64,000 nucleotides of DNA from Plasticicumulans acidivorans. Its GTDB lineage: Bacteria > Pseudomonadota > Gammaproteobacteria > Competibacterales > Competibacteraceae. How positions within the stretch are numbered: position 1 is the stretch's first letter; the number at the start of each line of letters is the position of its first letter. The position numbers were made by a program, and so were the translations under genes. Under the pieces are notes generated by a model, which was not told where the DNA came from, searched no databases, and saw only the letters and a program-made list of their open reading frames with translations. Shown here piece after piece: positions 8,719 through 17,540 of the stretch. The DNA lies in the NCBI RefSeq assembly GCF_003182095.1, contig NZ_QGTJ01000007.1, forward strand, positions 124,001-188,000, in the 5' to 3' direction.

Positions 8719-9867
8719 ATGAAGACAGCCTTGGTGGTCGACGATTCTCGACTGGCGCGCCTGGCCTTGACTCGCACTCTGGAAAAGCACGGCCTGCAGG
8801 TGGCGCAGGTGGCTTCCGCTGCGGAGGCCTTCGAGTATCTCAATTCGACACGGCCCGACCTAGTGTTCATGGACGTGACGATGCCGGAAATGGACGGTTT
8901 CACCGCGGCCGGCCTGATTCACAACGATCCACGCAGTGTCGGCATCCCGGTCATCATGTGCTCGGCGGAGGAAACCGCCGACGTCAAGGCGCGTGCCGCC
9001 GATGTCGGCGCCGTAGCTTTTCTCAGCAAGACCGCCGATGACGCCGGCATCAGCCAGCTGCTTGGCACGTTGCTGAGAGCCGCACCGGCCCCGCAGGCGG
9101 CTCCGGTTGCGGCGGCTGCGCCCGCCCTCGATCCCGCTGCGCTGCAGGCGCAGATTGCCGCGGCGGTGGACAGCGCCGTCGCAGCCCGCCAGCCGGCGCT
9201 GGAGGCGCAGGTGCGCGAGTCGCTGCTTGCGGGCGTGCCCGCGCTGCTGGTGACGAGCCTCGATGAGCGCCTGAGTGCGCTGCTGCCGGAGATCGGCGCC
9301 AACGCGGTGGCGCAGGCCCGCGAGGTGGCTGCGTCGCACGCGCAGGCGTCCGCTGCCGCTGTGGCACAGCAGATCGTCGCCGAGACCACCGAGCCGCTGG
9401 CGCGCGCGGCGGCGGAATCGGTGCTGCGCGATGCGACGGCCGAGCAGGCGGCGCAGCTGCGCACGCTGATCGCCGAGCAGGTGCCGGCGGCGATCCTCGC
9501 CAGCAAGGACGAATGGCTGCAGTCCCTGCAGGGCGCACTGGAGACCGGGCCGTTTGCCGTGCGCATCGGCGAGCTGGCACGCGGCGCTGCCAGCGAGGCC
9601 GTGCGTGCGATGACCGCCGACGTCGTCGCCCAGGTGCAGGGCATGCAGAGCAATGCGCCGGCGGAAATCGCCGCCCTGCGCAATGAGCTCGAAGTCACGC
9701 GGCGGGCGATCGAACAGCTGCCGACGCGGGCCCAGCTCGACGAGGCTGTTGCCGAAGCCCGTGCTGCACGCGAGCTGGCCGAGGAGGCACAGACACGGCT
9801 GACGCGCGGCATGGTGGTGCTGGCGCTCGGCGTCGTCGCCGCGCTCGCCGTCAGCCTGATGCTGTAA
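8719..9867 (+). CDS. CheY-like receiver with long Ala-rich helical region and C-terminal membrane anchor
   Basis: A 382-aa protein. Residues 1-120 form a canonical receiver: D8-D9, phospho-acceptor D52 in VFMDVTMPEMDG, S82, K104. The following 230 residues are Ala/Glu/Gln/Arg-rich and helical-looking, with repeated LEAQVRESL, EQAAQLRTLIAEQVPAAILASKDEWLQSL and a coiled-coil stretch near residues 310-355. The protein ends in a single hydrophobic helix (MVVLALGVVAALAVSLML). That arrangement predicts a tail-anchored response regulator with the receiver in the cytoplasm. There is no DNA-binding or enzymatic output domain. The RBS is GAGGAAGGA. Its 3' end overlaps the convergent DedA gene by 17 bp. 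Partner kinase and output are unknown. Confidence 0.8.
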   Translation: MKTALVVDDSRLARLALTRTLEKHGLQVAQVASAAEAFEYLNSTRPDLVFMDVTMPEMDGFTAAGLIHNDPRSVGIPVIMCSAEETADVKARAADVGAVAFLSKTADDAGISQLLGTLLRAAPAPQAAPVAAAAPALDPAALQAQIAAAVDSAVAARQPALEAQVRESLLAGVPALLVTSLDERLSALLPEIGANAVAQAREVAASHAQASAAAVAQQIVAETTEPLARAAAESVLRDATAEQAAQLRTLIAEQVPAAILASKDEWLQSLQGALETGPFAVRIGELARGAASEAVRAMTADVVAQVQGMQSNAPAEIAALRNELEVTRRAIEQLPTRAQLDEAVAEARAARELAEEAQTRLTRGMVVLALGVVAALAVSLML

Positions 9868-10960
9868 TCCGGGCGGGGGCGTTGCCGTCCCCCGTCAGTG
9901 CCGCCGGTTGCGGCGGCGCCGGCGCAGTGGCCGGATTTTCGGCCCAGCAGGCGAGCCAGCCGCAGGCTCGCCGATACTGATGGCTCAGCGCGGCATGCCA
10001 TTGCGGCTGCGCCGCCGGTGAATGCGTATCGAACCACAGACGTAGCACCTGCCGTTCGCCGTGATGGTCGCCGCGTACCCAGATGGCGTCCGGTGGCTGC
10101 CAGTTCGGCGTGACCGGCAGGGCCGCCAGCGGCGCTGCCGGATCGAGTGCGGCCAGCCAGGCTTCACGGGACGGCCGCGGCCGGCTCCAGCCTTCCTGTT
10201 GCAGGGCACTCGCCAGCGCCTGGCGGCTGCCGACCCACAGCGCGGTGTCGCTCGGGGTCGACAGGTCGGCGGCGAGCGGATGCAACACGATGCCGAACAC
10301 CAGCAGTGCCGCTGCCGCTGCGATGCGCAGATACAGCGGGCGCGGCCGGCGCGACAGCAGCAGCGTGCTCACCTGCCACAGCAGCCACAGCAATACCAGA
10401 GCGACGAGCGCCACGGCGAGCAGGCGGGTGACCACCGGTCCGGCGCGATCGAGGGTGGCGGCCAGCGCCATGCCGGGCAGCAGATAGGCCGGCGCCCACA
10501 GCAGCGCCGACAGCAGATTGAGCAGCATGAAGCGCCGTGGCGACATGTCGAGCATGCCGGCGATCAGCGGCACGACGGCGCGCACCGGCCCGACGAAGCG
10601 GCCGATCGCCACGCTCTTGCCGCCGTGGTGCTGAAAGAAGCGCTCACCGCGCTCCAGCCATTCGGGGTGACGGTTCAGCGGCCACAACCCGCGTGTGCGT
10701 GAACGCATGCGCCGCCCGAGCCAGAAGCTCGCCCAGTCGCCGATGACCGCGCCGGCCACCGCCCAGGCCCAGATCGGCGCGAGCGGCAGGTGGCCGAGGC
10801 CGATCAGCGCGCCGCAGGCGAGCAGCAGCGAGGCGCCGGGCACCAGCAGGCCGACGATGGCGAGTGACTCGGCGCAGGCGATCAGCAGGACACTCAGTCC
10901 CATCAGCTGCGGATGAGCCGTGGACCAGTCGGCGAGCGCGGTGAACCAGTGCATGTCCAT
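9851..10960 (-). CDS. DedA-family membrane protein with LssY C-terminal domain
   Basis: A 369-aa inner-membrane protein. The N-terminal half is a DedA/SNARE-associated domain (about 1-200), with VGLLVPGASLLLACGALIG, the FLGRR-like segment FWLGRRMR, and the family motif GRFVGPVRAVVPLIAGM. DedA proteins are lipid (undecaprenyl-phosphate or phospholipid) flippases/transporters. Two more helices lead to a C-terminal LssY_C-like domain (about 240-345; DTALWVGSRQALASALQQEGW, then IWVRGDHHGERQVLRLWF). ATG at 10960 is used; ATG at 10954 is in frame. A much longer upstream extension of this frame is the antisense shadow of the divergent ABC gene. Confidence 0.85.
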   Translation of the reverse strand: MDMHWFTALADWSTAHPQLMGLSVLLIACAESLAIVGLLVPGASLLLACGALIGLGHLPLAPIWAWAVAGAVIGDWASFWLGRRMRSRTRGLWPLNRHPEWLERGERFFQHHGGKSVAIGRFVGPVRAVVPLIAGMLDMSPRRFMLLNLLSALLWAPAYLLPGMALAATLDRAGPVVTRLLAVALVALVLLWLLWQVSTLLLSRRPRPLYLRIAAAAALLVFGIVLHPLAADLSTPSDTALWVGSRQALASALQQEGWSRPRPSREAWLAALDPAAPLAALPVTPNWQPPDAIWVRGDHHGERQVLRLWFDTHSPAAQPQWHAALSHQYRRACGWLACWAENPATAPAPPQPAALTGDGNAPARITASG

Positions 10961-11001
10961 ACTGGAAATTCTAACGCCGCTCGCCGCCAGCGCCGAGTCG
11001 C

Positions 11002-11039
11002 GGCTTTGAGTGGCTTTGATCTGAGTGGTTGTCGCCACT
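11002..11039. promoter_or_regulatory. Direct and inverted repeats upstream of the ABC importer
   Basis: GGCTTTGA occurs at 11002-11009 and again exactly 10 bp on (11012-11019). TGAGTGG occurs at 11007-11013 and 11022-11028. The inverted form CCACT is at 11035-11039. The array lies in the 138-bp divergent gap between the DedA gene and the substrate-binding protein. It looks like an operator array; the regulator is unknown. Confidence 0.35.
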
Positions 11040-11098
11040 TTGACCGCTGTGCAAGGCTTGCGCGCTGGTCTGCCCCCCGACCGCAAGAGGACGACATC

Positions 11099-12064
11099 GT
11101 GAACAACCCGCGCATTCTCGCGGCGCTGCTGCTGGCCGCCACCGCGTTTGCCCAGCCGCTCGCTCAGGCCGCCGAGCGCCGGCTTGGGCTGACACAGATC
11201 GTCGAGCACCCGTCGCTCGATGCCGTACGCAAGGGCATCCTCGATGAACTGGCGACGCACGATCTGAGCGACGGGCATGGTTTGCGCGTGGACTTCCAGA
11301 GCGCCCAGGGCAATCCGGCGACGGCGGCGCAGATCGCGCGCAAGTTCGTCGGTGAAGGCAGTGACGTCATCGTCGCCATCGCCACGCCATCGGCACAGGC
11401 GGTGGCAGCGGCCACCCGCGACATCCCGATCGTCTTCGCTGCCGTCTCCGATCCGCTGGCGGCAAAGCTGGTGCGTGATCTCGAACATCCGGGCGGCAAC
11501 GTCACCGGCACCTCGGATCTGACGCCGGCCGCCGAGCAGATCCGTCTGATCCGCGCGGTGTTGCCACAGGCCCGGCGCATCGGCGTGCTGTTCAATCCGG
11601 GGGAGGCCAATTCGGTGGCGCTGCTCGCCCGCTTCAAGACCGAGGCGGCGGCGCAGGGCTTCAGTGTCGTCGAGAGCGGGGCGCCGAAGTCGAGTGACGT
11701 CCTCAACGCCGCGCGGGCGCTGGTCGGCAAGGTCGATGCGATCTTCATTCCGCTCGACAACACCGTGGTCTCGGCACTCGAAGCGGTCATCAAGGTCGGC
11801 GGTGAGGCCAAACTGCCGGTATTCAGCGCCGATACCGACTCGGTCACGCGTGGCACGCTGGCCGCGGTCGGCTTCGACTACTACGACCTCGGCCGTCAGA
11901 GCGGCGCCCAGGTCTGGCGCGTGCTGCAGGGCACGGCGCCGGGTGAGATGCCGGTCGAGTCGGTCGAAAAACTGTCGCTGGTGCTCAATCTCAAGGCCGC
12001 CAGGGCGATGGGCGTCGAGCTGCCGCCGGAGCTGCTCGCACGCGCCGCCAAGGTGCTGCATTGA
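11099..12064 (+). CDS. ABC transporter substrate-binding protein (PF04392 / TrpX-like)
   Basis: A periplasmic binding protein of 321 aa with a Sec signal peptide (ILAALLLAATAFAQPLAQAAE). Features of the ABC_sub_bind family are LGLTQIVEHPSLDAVRKGI near the mature N-terminus, GNPATAAQIARKFV, IPIVFAAVSDPLAAKLV, the PGGNVTGTSD segment, and ADTDSVTRGTLAAVGFDYYDLG near the C-terminus. Some relatives bind aromatic amino acids (TrpX), but the ligand cannot be read here. The GTG start at 11099 has AGAGG upstream. It heads a three-gene importer followed by a membrane sensor gene. Confidence 0.9.
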   Translation: MNNPRILAALLLAATAFAQPLAQAAERRLGLTQIVEHPSLDAVRKGILDELATHDLSDGHGLRVDFQSAQGNPATAAQIARKFVGEGSDVIVAIATPSAQAVAAATRDIPIVFAAVSDPLAAKLVRDLEHPGGNVTGTSDLTPAAEQIRLIRAVLPQARRIGVLFNPGEANSVALLARFKTEAAAQGFSVVESGAPKSSDVLNAARALVGKVDAIFIPLDNTVVSALEAVIKVGGEAKLPVFSADTDSVTRGTLAAVGFDYYDLGRQSGAQVWRVLQGTAPGEMPVESVEKLSLVLNLKAARAMGVELPPELLARAAKVLH

Positions 12065-12095
12065 GCGCGCCGTCGACGGTGCGGGGGGCGCGGCC

Positions 12096-12974
12096 GTGAG
12101 CTTGATCGCCTTTGCCGGAGCGATGGAGGTCGGGCTGCTGTATGCGTTGGTCGCGCTCGGCGTTTATCTGTCGTTCCGGGTGCTGAATTTCCCCGACCTG
12201 ACGGTCGACGGCAGTTTTCCGCTCGGGGCCGCGGTGGCGGCCAGCCTGATCGTCGCCGGCTGGAATCCGTGGGCGGCGACGGCGATGGCGGTGCTCGCCG
12301 GCGCGCTCGCCGGGCTGCTCACGGCGTGGACTTCGCTGCGCCTGCAGATCCTCGACCTGCTCGCCGGCATCCTGGTGATGATCGCGCTGTATTCAGTCAA
12401 TCTGCGCATCATGGGCCGGCCGAACGTCGCGCTGCTCGGTGAAGAAACCGTATTCACGCCCCTCGCCGCGCTGCCGCTGCCGGGCTACCTCGCCACGCCG
12501 CTGGCGCTGCTGCTGCTGCTGCTGCTGCTGCGCTGGGCGCTCGATCGCTTCCTCGGCTCCGGGCTGGGGCTGGCACTGCGCGCCACCGGCGGCAACGCGC
12601 GCATGGCGCGGGCCAACGGCATCAATACCCGCGCGGCGACGCTGCTCGGCATGGCACTGGCGAATGCGCTGGTCGGCCTGGCCGGTGCGCTGTTCGCGCA
12701 GTCGCAGGGGGCGGCGGACGTGACCATGGGGCTGGGCACGATCGTCGTCGGTCTGGCGGCGGTGATCGGTGGCGAGGCGCTGCTGGCGCCGCGCAGCGTG
12801 GCGCGTGCCACCATCGCTTGCGTGCTCGGCTCGCTGCTCTATCGCCTGCTGGTGGCGCTGGCGCTGAACGCCGATTTCATCGGTCTGCAGGCACAGGATC
12901 TGAATCTGGTGACCGCGCTGCTGGTCGGCGCGGCACTGGTGTTGCCGCGCCTGCGGGCGAAGGTGCGCCGATGA
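12096..12974 (+). CDS. ABC transporter permease (BPD_transp_2 family)
   Basis: The membrane channel of the importer: 292 aa, many hydrophobic helices. The family signature FRVLNFPDLTVDGSFPLGAAV is near the N-terminus. ALRATGGNARMARANGIN is the cytoplasmic loop that contacts the ATPase. GLGTIVVGLAAVIGGEAL follows. A run of CTG codons (about 12500-12530) encodes seven leucines within one helix. GTG at 12096 gives the normal N-terminus; ATG at 12123 is an alternative. Its stop overlaps the ATPase start (ATGA), indicating translational coupling. Confidence 0.9.
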   Translation: MSLIAFAGAMEVGLLYALVALGVYLSFRVLNFPDLTVDGSFPLGAAVAASLIVAGWNPWAATAMAVLAGALAGLLTAWTSLRLQILDLLAGILVMIALYSVNLRIMGRPNVALLGEETVFTPLAALPLPGYLATPLALLLLLLLLRWALDRFLGSGLGLALRATGGNARMARANGINTRAATLLGMALANALVGLAGALFAQSQGAADVTMGLGTIVVGLAAVIGGEALLAPRSVARATIACVLGSLLYRLLVALALNADFIGLQAQDLNLVTALLVGAALVLPRLRAKVRR

Positions 12975-13765
12975 TCGCCGTTGACGCTGTACAGGTGGTG
13001 TTCAATGCCGGTACGCCGCTGCAGAACGAGGTGCTGCGCGGCCTGAGCCTGGACATTGCCGAAGGACAGTTCGTCACTGTCATCGGCAGCAATGGCGCCG
13101 GCAAGTCGACGCTGCTCAACGTGCTGGCCGGTGAGGTGCAGCCGAGCCGCGGGCGTGTGCGCATCGGCGGGCGCGATGTCACCGGCCAGGCGCCGCATCA
13201 GCGCGCGGCGCTGGTCGGCCGGGTGTTCCAGGACCCGCTGGCAGGCACCTGCGGCGAGCTGACCATCGAAGAAAATCTGGCGCTGGCGGCGGCGCGCGGT
13301 ACCCGGCGGGGCTTTGGCCGGGCGCTCGATACCGCCCGGCGCACGCGATTTCGCGAGGCGCTGGCGGCCCTCGGCCTCGGCCTGGAACATCGGCTGCACG
13401 ATCGCATCGGCCTGCTCTCGGGCGGCCAGCGCCAGGCTGTGAGTTTGCTGATGGCGACCTTGCAGCCGCTGCAGATCCTGCTGCTCGACGAACATACCGC
13501 GGCCCTCGATCCGCAGACGGCGGCCCTGGTGCTGCGGCTGTCGTGCGAGCTGATCGCCGAGCATCGCTTGACCGCGCTGATGGTCACGCACAGCATGCGT
13601 CAGGCTCTGGCGGTGGGGGATCGCACCGTCATGCTGCATCGGGGCGACGTGGTGTTCGATGTCGCCGGAGTGGAGCGCGCGCGGCTCGATGTGCCGGATC
13701 TGCTGGCGCTGTTTGAGCGGGCACGCGGCGAAACACTCGATCAGGACGATCTGCTGCTGGCTTGA
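12971..13765 (+). CDS. ABC transporter ATP-binding protein
   Basis: The 264-aa nucleotide-binding subunit of the same importer. It has Walker A GSNGAGKST (about residues 39-47), a Q-loop in GRVFQDPLAG, the signature LSGGQRQAV, Walker B ILLLDEHTAALDP, and the H-loop in MVTHSM. The Walker B motif ends DEH rather than the usual DEP, a small variation found in this subfamily. The start overlaps the permease stop by 4 bp. A 44-bp gap separates it from the downstream CHASE/PAS sensor, so read-through transcription is likely. Confidence 0.92.
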   Translation: MIAVDAVQVVFNAGTPLQNEVLRGLSLDIAEGQFVTVIGSNGAGKSTLLNVLAGEVQPSRGRVRIGGRDVTGQAPHQRAALVGRVFQDPLAGTCGELTIEENLALAAARGTRRGFGRALDTARRTRFREALAALGLGLEHRLHDRIGLLSGGQRQAVSLLMATLQPLQILLLDEHTAALDPQTAALVLRLSCELIAEHRLTALMVTHSMRQALAVGDRTVMLHRGDVVFDVAGVERARLDVPDLLALFERARGETLDQDDLLLA

Positions 13766-13809
13766 CGTGCCGCGCATGCGGCTGGCGCGGACAGGAAGGA
13801 GACAAGCGC

Positions 13810-16746
13810 ATGCGCATCTGGGGGCAGTCGGAAACATCATCGCGCGCGACGGAGGCGGCCGCAGGCGAACGTCGGGCCTGGCTCTGGCCGCTCGTCTGCC
13901 TGTGTGTCGGCGGGCTGTTGTCGGCCGTTCTGTTCGTCTGGCTGGCAGGCAGCGAGCGTGCCCGCGCCCGCGATGCTTTCGAGCACGATGCCCGCGACCG
14001 TTTTCTGGCGGTCGCCCGTGAACTGGAACAGGGTCTGACCGCCCTGCAGGGTCTGGCCGCATACAGCTTCACCACACCGACCGTGCCGCGCGACGGCTTC
14101 GAGGCGCTGTCGCGCCCGCTGCTCAGCCTGTCGGCCGGCATCGACTCTCTGGGCTGGGCGGTGCGCAGCGGCGACAGTTTCGTGCTGCAACGGGTCTATC
14201 CCGGTGAAGGCGCCGCGCTGGCACTGGGGGGCGACCTCGGCGCGCGGGCGGAATTGGCCGATACGGTGGCGGCTGCCCGCGATGGCGGACGGCTGATGCT
14301 TTCCGACGTGTTCGTGTACGGCGACGCCCAGCAGCGCGGTGTGCTGGCGGTGCAGCCGGTGTATCGCTCGCTGCAGGCGCTCAGCGACGAGCGCCGGCGA
14401 GCCAGTGAGATCATCGGCGTCGCGGTCGCCGTCATCGATCCGCAGCGACTGGTCGAGAGCGCCCTGTCGCGCCTCGACATGAGCCGGATCGAACTGCGCC
14501 TGTTCGACCCGAGCGCTCCGAAGGGGCGGCAGCTGCTGTATCACCCGCTCGGCAGTCTGCGCGGCGCGGCGATGGCCAGTTACCTGACCGATCTCGATGC
14601 GCTGAGTGTGCTCGAACATGAGGAGCGTGACATCGAGGTGGCGCAGCGGCGCTGGAAGCTGGTGGCGACACCGGCGCCCGGACAGTTCATCAGCTCGATT
14701 GGCGAACGGCCGTGGTGGGGCTTGCTTGCCGGGCTGGCACTGTCGGCGGCGGTTTCCGCGATCCTGTATGGCGTGATCGGGCGTCAGGGGAGCATCGAGA
14801 CGCTGGTTGCCCGGCGTAATCTGCAGCTGGCCGAGAGCGAACGCAGGCTGCGCCAGATCATCGAAAGCTCCGATGGCGTGTTCTGGGTCTGCAGCGCCGA
14901 CGCGCGCCAGCTGCTGTACCTCAGTCCGGCCTTCGAGTCGGTGTGGGGCTACCCGGTCGAGGCATTCTTCAGCCGGCCGAACCTGCGCCGCGACTCGATT
15001 CATCCGGAGGACCGCGAGCGTGTGCGCCGCGCCCTGATGCTGGCGCCGCAGAGCGGCGGCTTCGACATCGAGTACCGCATCGTGCGTGCCGATGGCGCAC
15101 AGCGCTGGCTGCGCGACCGGGCGCGCGTGGTGCGCGATACCAGCGGTGTGCCGCTGCGCATCGTCGGCCACGCCGAAGACATGACCGAGCGGCGCTGGCA
15201 GGCGAGTATCGTCAGTGAACATGAGCAATGGCTGCAGGCGCTGTACGAGTCGCTGCCGGAAGCCCTGCTGACGCTGGCCGACAACGGCGTCATCGAGGCC
15301 CTCAACCCGGCCGCCGAGCGGCTGTTCGGTGTGATGGCGGCCGAGGTCTGCGGCCAGCCGGTGAGCCGTCTGCTGACCGATTTCGATCCGCTGCAGCCGC
15401 CGCTTGACGGCAGGCCGGTGCCCGGTCTGCGCCGCAACGGCGCGCGCTTTTCGGCCAAGGTCAACGTCGCCGCGGTCGAGGCGCTCGACGGTACGCTGCA
15501 CTATGCCTGTCTGGTCCACGACCTGACGGCGCTGACCCAGGCGCAGTCGGTGTCAGCACGCGAGCGCGAGCGCAGTGAGGCGATTCTTGCCAGCATCGGC
15601 GAAGCCGTCATCACCACCGACAGTGTCGGCCGGGTCGATTTCCTCAGCCCGCTGGCGCAGCGCCTGACCGGGTGGGAGCCGACGGCGGCGGTCGGACGCC
15701 CCTTGCCGGAGATCGTGCCCTTGCGCCATCCGCAGACCGGCGCCGATCTGCTGGCGCAGGCGCATGACACACGGGAGGATTTCGCCCCCGGCCGGCTGCG
15801 GCGCTGTGACGGCAGTGAGCTCGATGTGCTCTGCTCGATCGCCTCGATTCGCCGTCTGGGACAGGACATCGGTGGCGTCGTGCTGGTGCTGCGTGAGCAG
15901 GAAGCCGCACCGGCGCCCGTGAGCAATGCGGGGCAGCTGTCGACGATGGCAGTACCCGCTGCCGTCGTGTCGGCACCGCCGCCGCTGGTCGTGCCGGCAC
16001 TGCCGCTGCCGGAATCCAGAACCGAGGCGTCGCCCCCGCCCGAGCCGCCGGCCACCGTCATTAAGGTGCCGCGCGCGGCCACAAACGAGGAGGGGGGCGG
16101 GATGACCGAACCCAAGCTTACGCTGGCTCCGGCCACCAGCTATATGGAGTCGCTGCCGGCGAGCGACATGCCGTTGCTGATCAATCCCGAGCTGCCGCAT
16201 CCGCTGGCTGCCCCGGCGCCAGCCGTCGCCGAAGCGAGCGCCGTCCCGGTGGCCGCCGAGCAGGCGGCTGACGTCGACCCGTACACGGCACTGCCGGATC
16301 GGCCGGCTTTCATCGCGCAGCTCGACGGTGTGCTGGCCGGCGTGCGCAATCGCGGCCCGGCGCGGGCACTGGCTTATCTGAGCCTGACCCGGCTGGCGCG
16401 GCTGGAAGTCCTCGGCGGCATGGAGCTGGTCGATATGGCGCGCCAGCGCTGCGTGCTGGCGCTGGCGGCGCTGCTCGGTCCACAGGACCGCCTGGCGCGG
16501 GTCGGCAGTGACGAGTTCGCGGTGCTGTATGCGGATTGGGCCGAGGACAGCGCAAACACCCGCAAGGAAGCGATCCGTGCAGCGGTCGCCGGCGTGCGTG
16601 TCGAGGCGCAGGGACGCTCACTGCCGATCGGGGGTAACGTCGGCTTGATCCGCCTGGGCGACGACAATGCTGCGGACGCGCTGGACGCGCTCGCTGCTGC
16701 CGAGCTCGCCTGCCAGCAGGCGGCGAGTCAGCGCGCCCAGGCCTAG
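13810..16746 (+). CDS. CHASE-PAS-PAS-PAS membrane sensor with degenerate GGDEF domain
   Basis: A 978-aa inner-membrane sensor. It has TM1 (about 24-46), a periplasmic CHASE domain (about 60-290, containing LSAGIDSLGWAVRSGD), TM2 (about 300-322), PAS1/PAC (about 345-470), PAS2 (about 475-585), PAS3 (about 590-700), and a Pro/Ala-rich linker (about 700-820). The terminal domain resembles GGDEF (DPYTALPDRPAFIAQL start). The active-site loop is VGSDEF, and the metal-binding D-x-D/N-x-F-K segment is replaced by YLSLTRLARLE. Diguanylate cyclase activity is therefore unlikely; it may bind GTP or a partner. AAGGAG with 8-nt spacing sets the start. It is probably co-transcribed with the ABC importer. 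The 3' end overlaps znuB by 4 bp (convergent). Confidence 0.85.
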   Translation: MRIWGQSETSSRATEAAAGERRAWLWPLVCLCVGGLLSAVLFVWLAGSERARARDAFEHDARDRFLAVARELEQGLTALQGLAAYSFTTPTVPRDGFEALSRPLLSLSAGIDSLGWAVRSGDSFVLQRVYPGEGAALALGGDLGARAELADTVAAARDGGRLMLSDVFVYGDAQQRGVLAVQPVYRSLQALSDERRRASEIIGVAVAVIDPQRLVESALSRLDMSRIELRLFDPSAPKGRQLLYHPLGSLRGAAMASYLTDLDALSVLEHEERDIEVAQRRWKLVATPAPGQFISSIGERPWWGLLAGLALSAAVSAILYGVIGRQGSIETLVARRNLQLAESERRLRQIIESSDGVFWVCSADARQLLYLSPAFESVWGYPVEAFFSRPNLRRDSIHPEDRERVRRALMLAPQSGGFDIEYRIVRADGAQRWLRDRARVVRDTSGVPLRIVGHAEDMTERRWQASIVSEHEQWLQALYESLPEALLTLADNGVIEALNPAAERLFGVMAAEVCGQPVSRLLTDFDPLQPPLDGRPVPGLRRNGARFSAKVNVAAVEALDGTLHYACLVHDLTALTQAQSVSARERERSEAILASIGEAVITTDSVGRVDFLSPLAQRLTGWEPTAAVGRPLPEIVPLRHPQTGADLLAQAHDTREDFAPGRLRRCDGSELDVLCSIASIRRLGQDIGGVVLVLREQEAAPAPVSNAGQLSTMAVPAAVVSAPPPLVVPALPLPESRTEASPPPEPPATVIKVPRAATNEEGGGMTEPKLTLAPATSYMESLPASDMPLLINPELPHPLAAPAPAVAEASAVPVAAEQAADVDPYTALPDRPAFIAQLDGVLAGVRNRGPARALAYLSLTRLARLEVLGGMELVDMARQRCVLALAALLGPQDRLARVGSDEFAVLYADWAEDSANTRKEAIRAAVAGVRVEAQGRSLPIGGNVGLIRLGDDNAADALDALAAAELACQQAASQRAQA

Positions 16747-17540
16747 CGGCGCTGCGGCCACAGCAGCCCGGCGACGAAAACCAGCGTCGCGCAGACGACG
16801 ATCGCCGGGCCGGCCGGCAGATCCAGACGCAGTGAGCCGGCGAGGCCGCCGCAGACGGCGAGGCAGCCACCGAGACTGGCCAGTGCGGCCATGCCCTCGG
16901 GGCTGCGCGCGAAGCGGCGGGCCGCCGCCGCCGGAATGATCAGCAGCGAGGTGATCAGCAGGATGCCGACCACCTTCATCGCCACCGCTACCACCAGCGC
17001 GATCAGCAGCAGGAAGCTCACCCGCACCGCCGCCACCGGCACACCTTCGACGCGGGCCAGTTCCTCGTGCACGGTGATCGCCAGCAAGGGCCGCCACAGC
17101 AGCACCAGTACCGTGAGGGCGAGCAGGCCACCGCCCCAGATCCACAGCAGATCGGTACGCGAAACGGCGAGGATGTCGCCGAACAGATAGGCCGACAGAT
17201 CGATGCGCACGTTGTCGAGCAGCGCCAGGCCGACCAGCCCCAGCGACAGCGAGGTGTGCGCGAGGATGCCGAGCAGCGTGTCGGTGGCCAGCCGGCGCTG
17301 GCGCTGCAGCACCACCAGCAGCAGCGCGATGCCCAGGCAGGCCAGCAAGACGCCGAGGTTTTCCGAGAGGCCGGTCAGGACGCCGAGCGCTACGCCGAGC
17401 AGGCCGGCATGGGCCAGTGTGTCGCCGAAGTAGGCCATCCGCCGCCAGACCACGAAGGCGCCGAGCGGGCCGGCGGCGAGGGCGACGCCGAGGCCACCGA
17501 GCAGCGCGCGCAGCAGGAAGTCATCGAGCAGGGCGTTCAC
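16743..17540 (-). CDS. znuB: Zinc ABC transporter permease ZnuB
   Basis: A polytopic inner-membrane protein of 265 aa of the ABC-3 (Zn/Mn) permease family, the ZnuB length. The family hallmark is [25 protein letters not shown] near the N-terminus. [26 protein letters not shown] marks the central conserved segment. The start is a GTG overlapping the znuC stop by 4 bp. It forms the zur-znuC-znuB operon and imports Zn(II) delivered by ZnuA. Confidence 0.95.
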   Translation of the reverse strand: MNALLDDFLLRALLGGLGVALAAGPLGAFVVWRRMAYFGDTLAHAGLLGVALGVLTGLSENLGVLLACLGIALLLVVLQRQRRLATDTLLGILAHTSLSLGLVGLALLDNVRIDLSAYLFGDILAVSRTDLLWIWGGGLLALTVLVLLWRPLLAITVHEELARVEGVPVAAVRVSFLLLIALVVAVAMKVVGILLITSLLIIPAAAARRFARSPEGMAALASLGGCLAVCGGLAGSLRLDLPAGPAIVVCATLVFVAGLLWPQRR

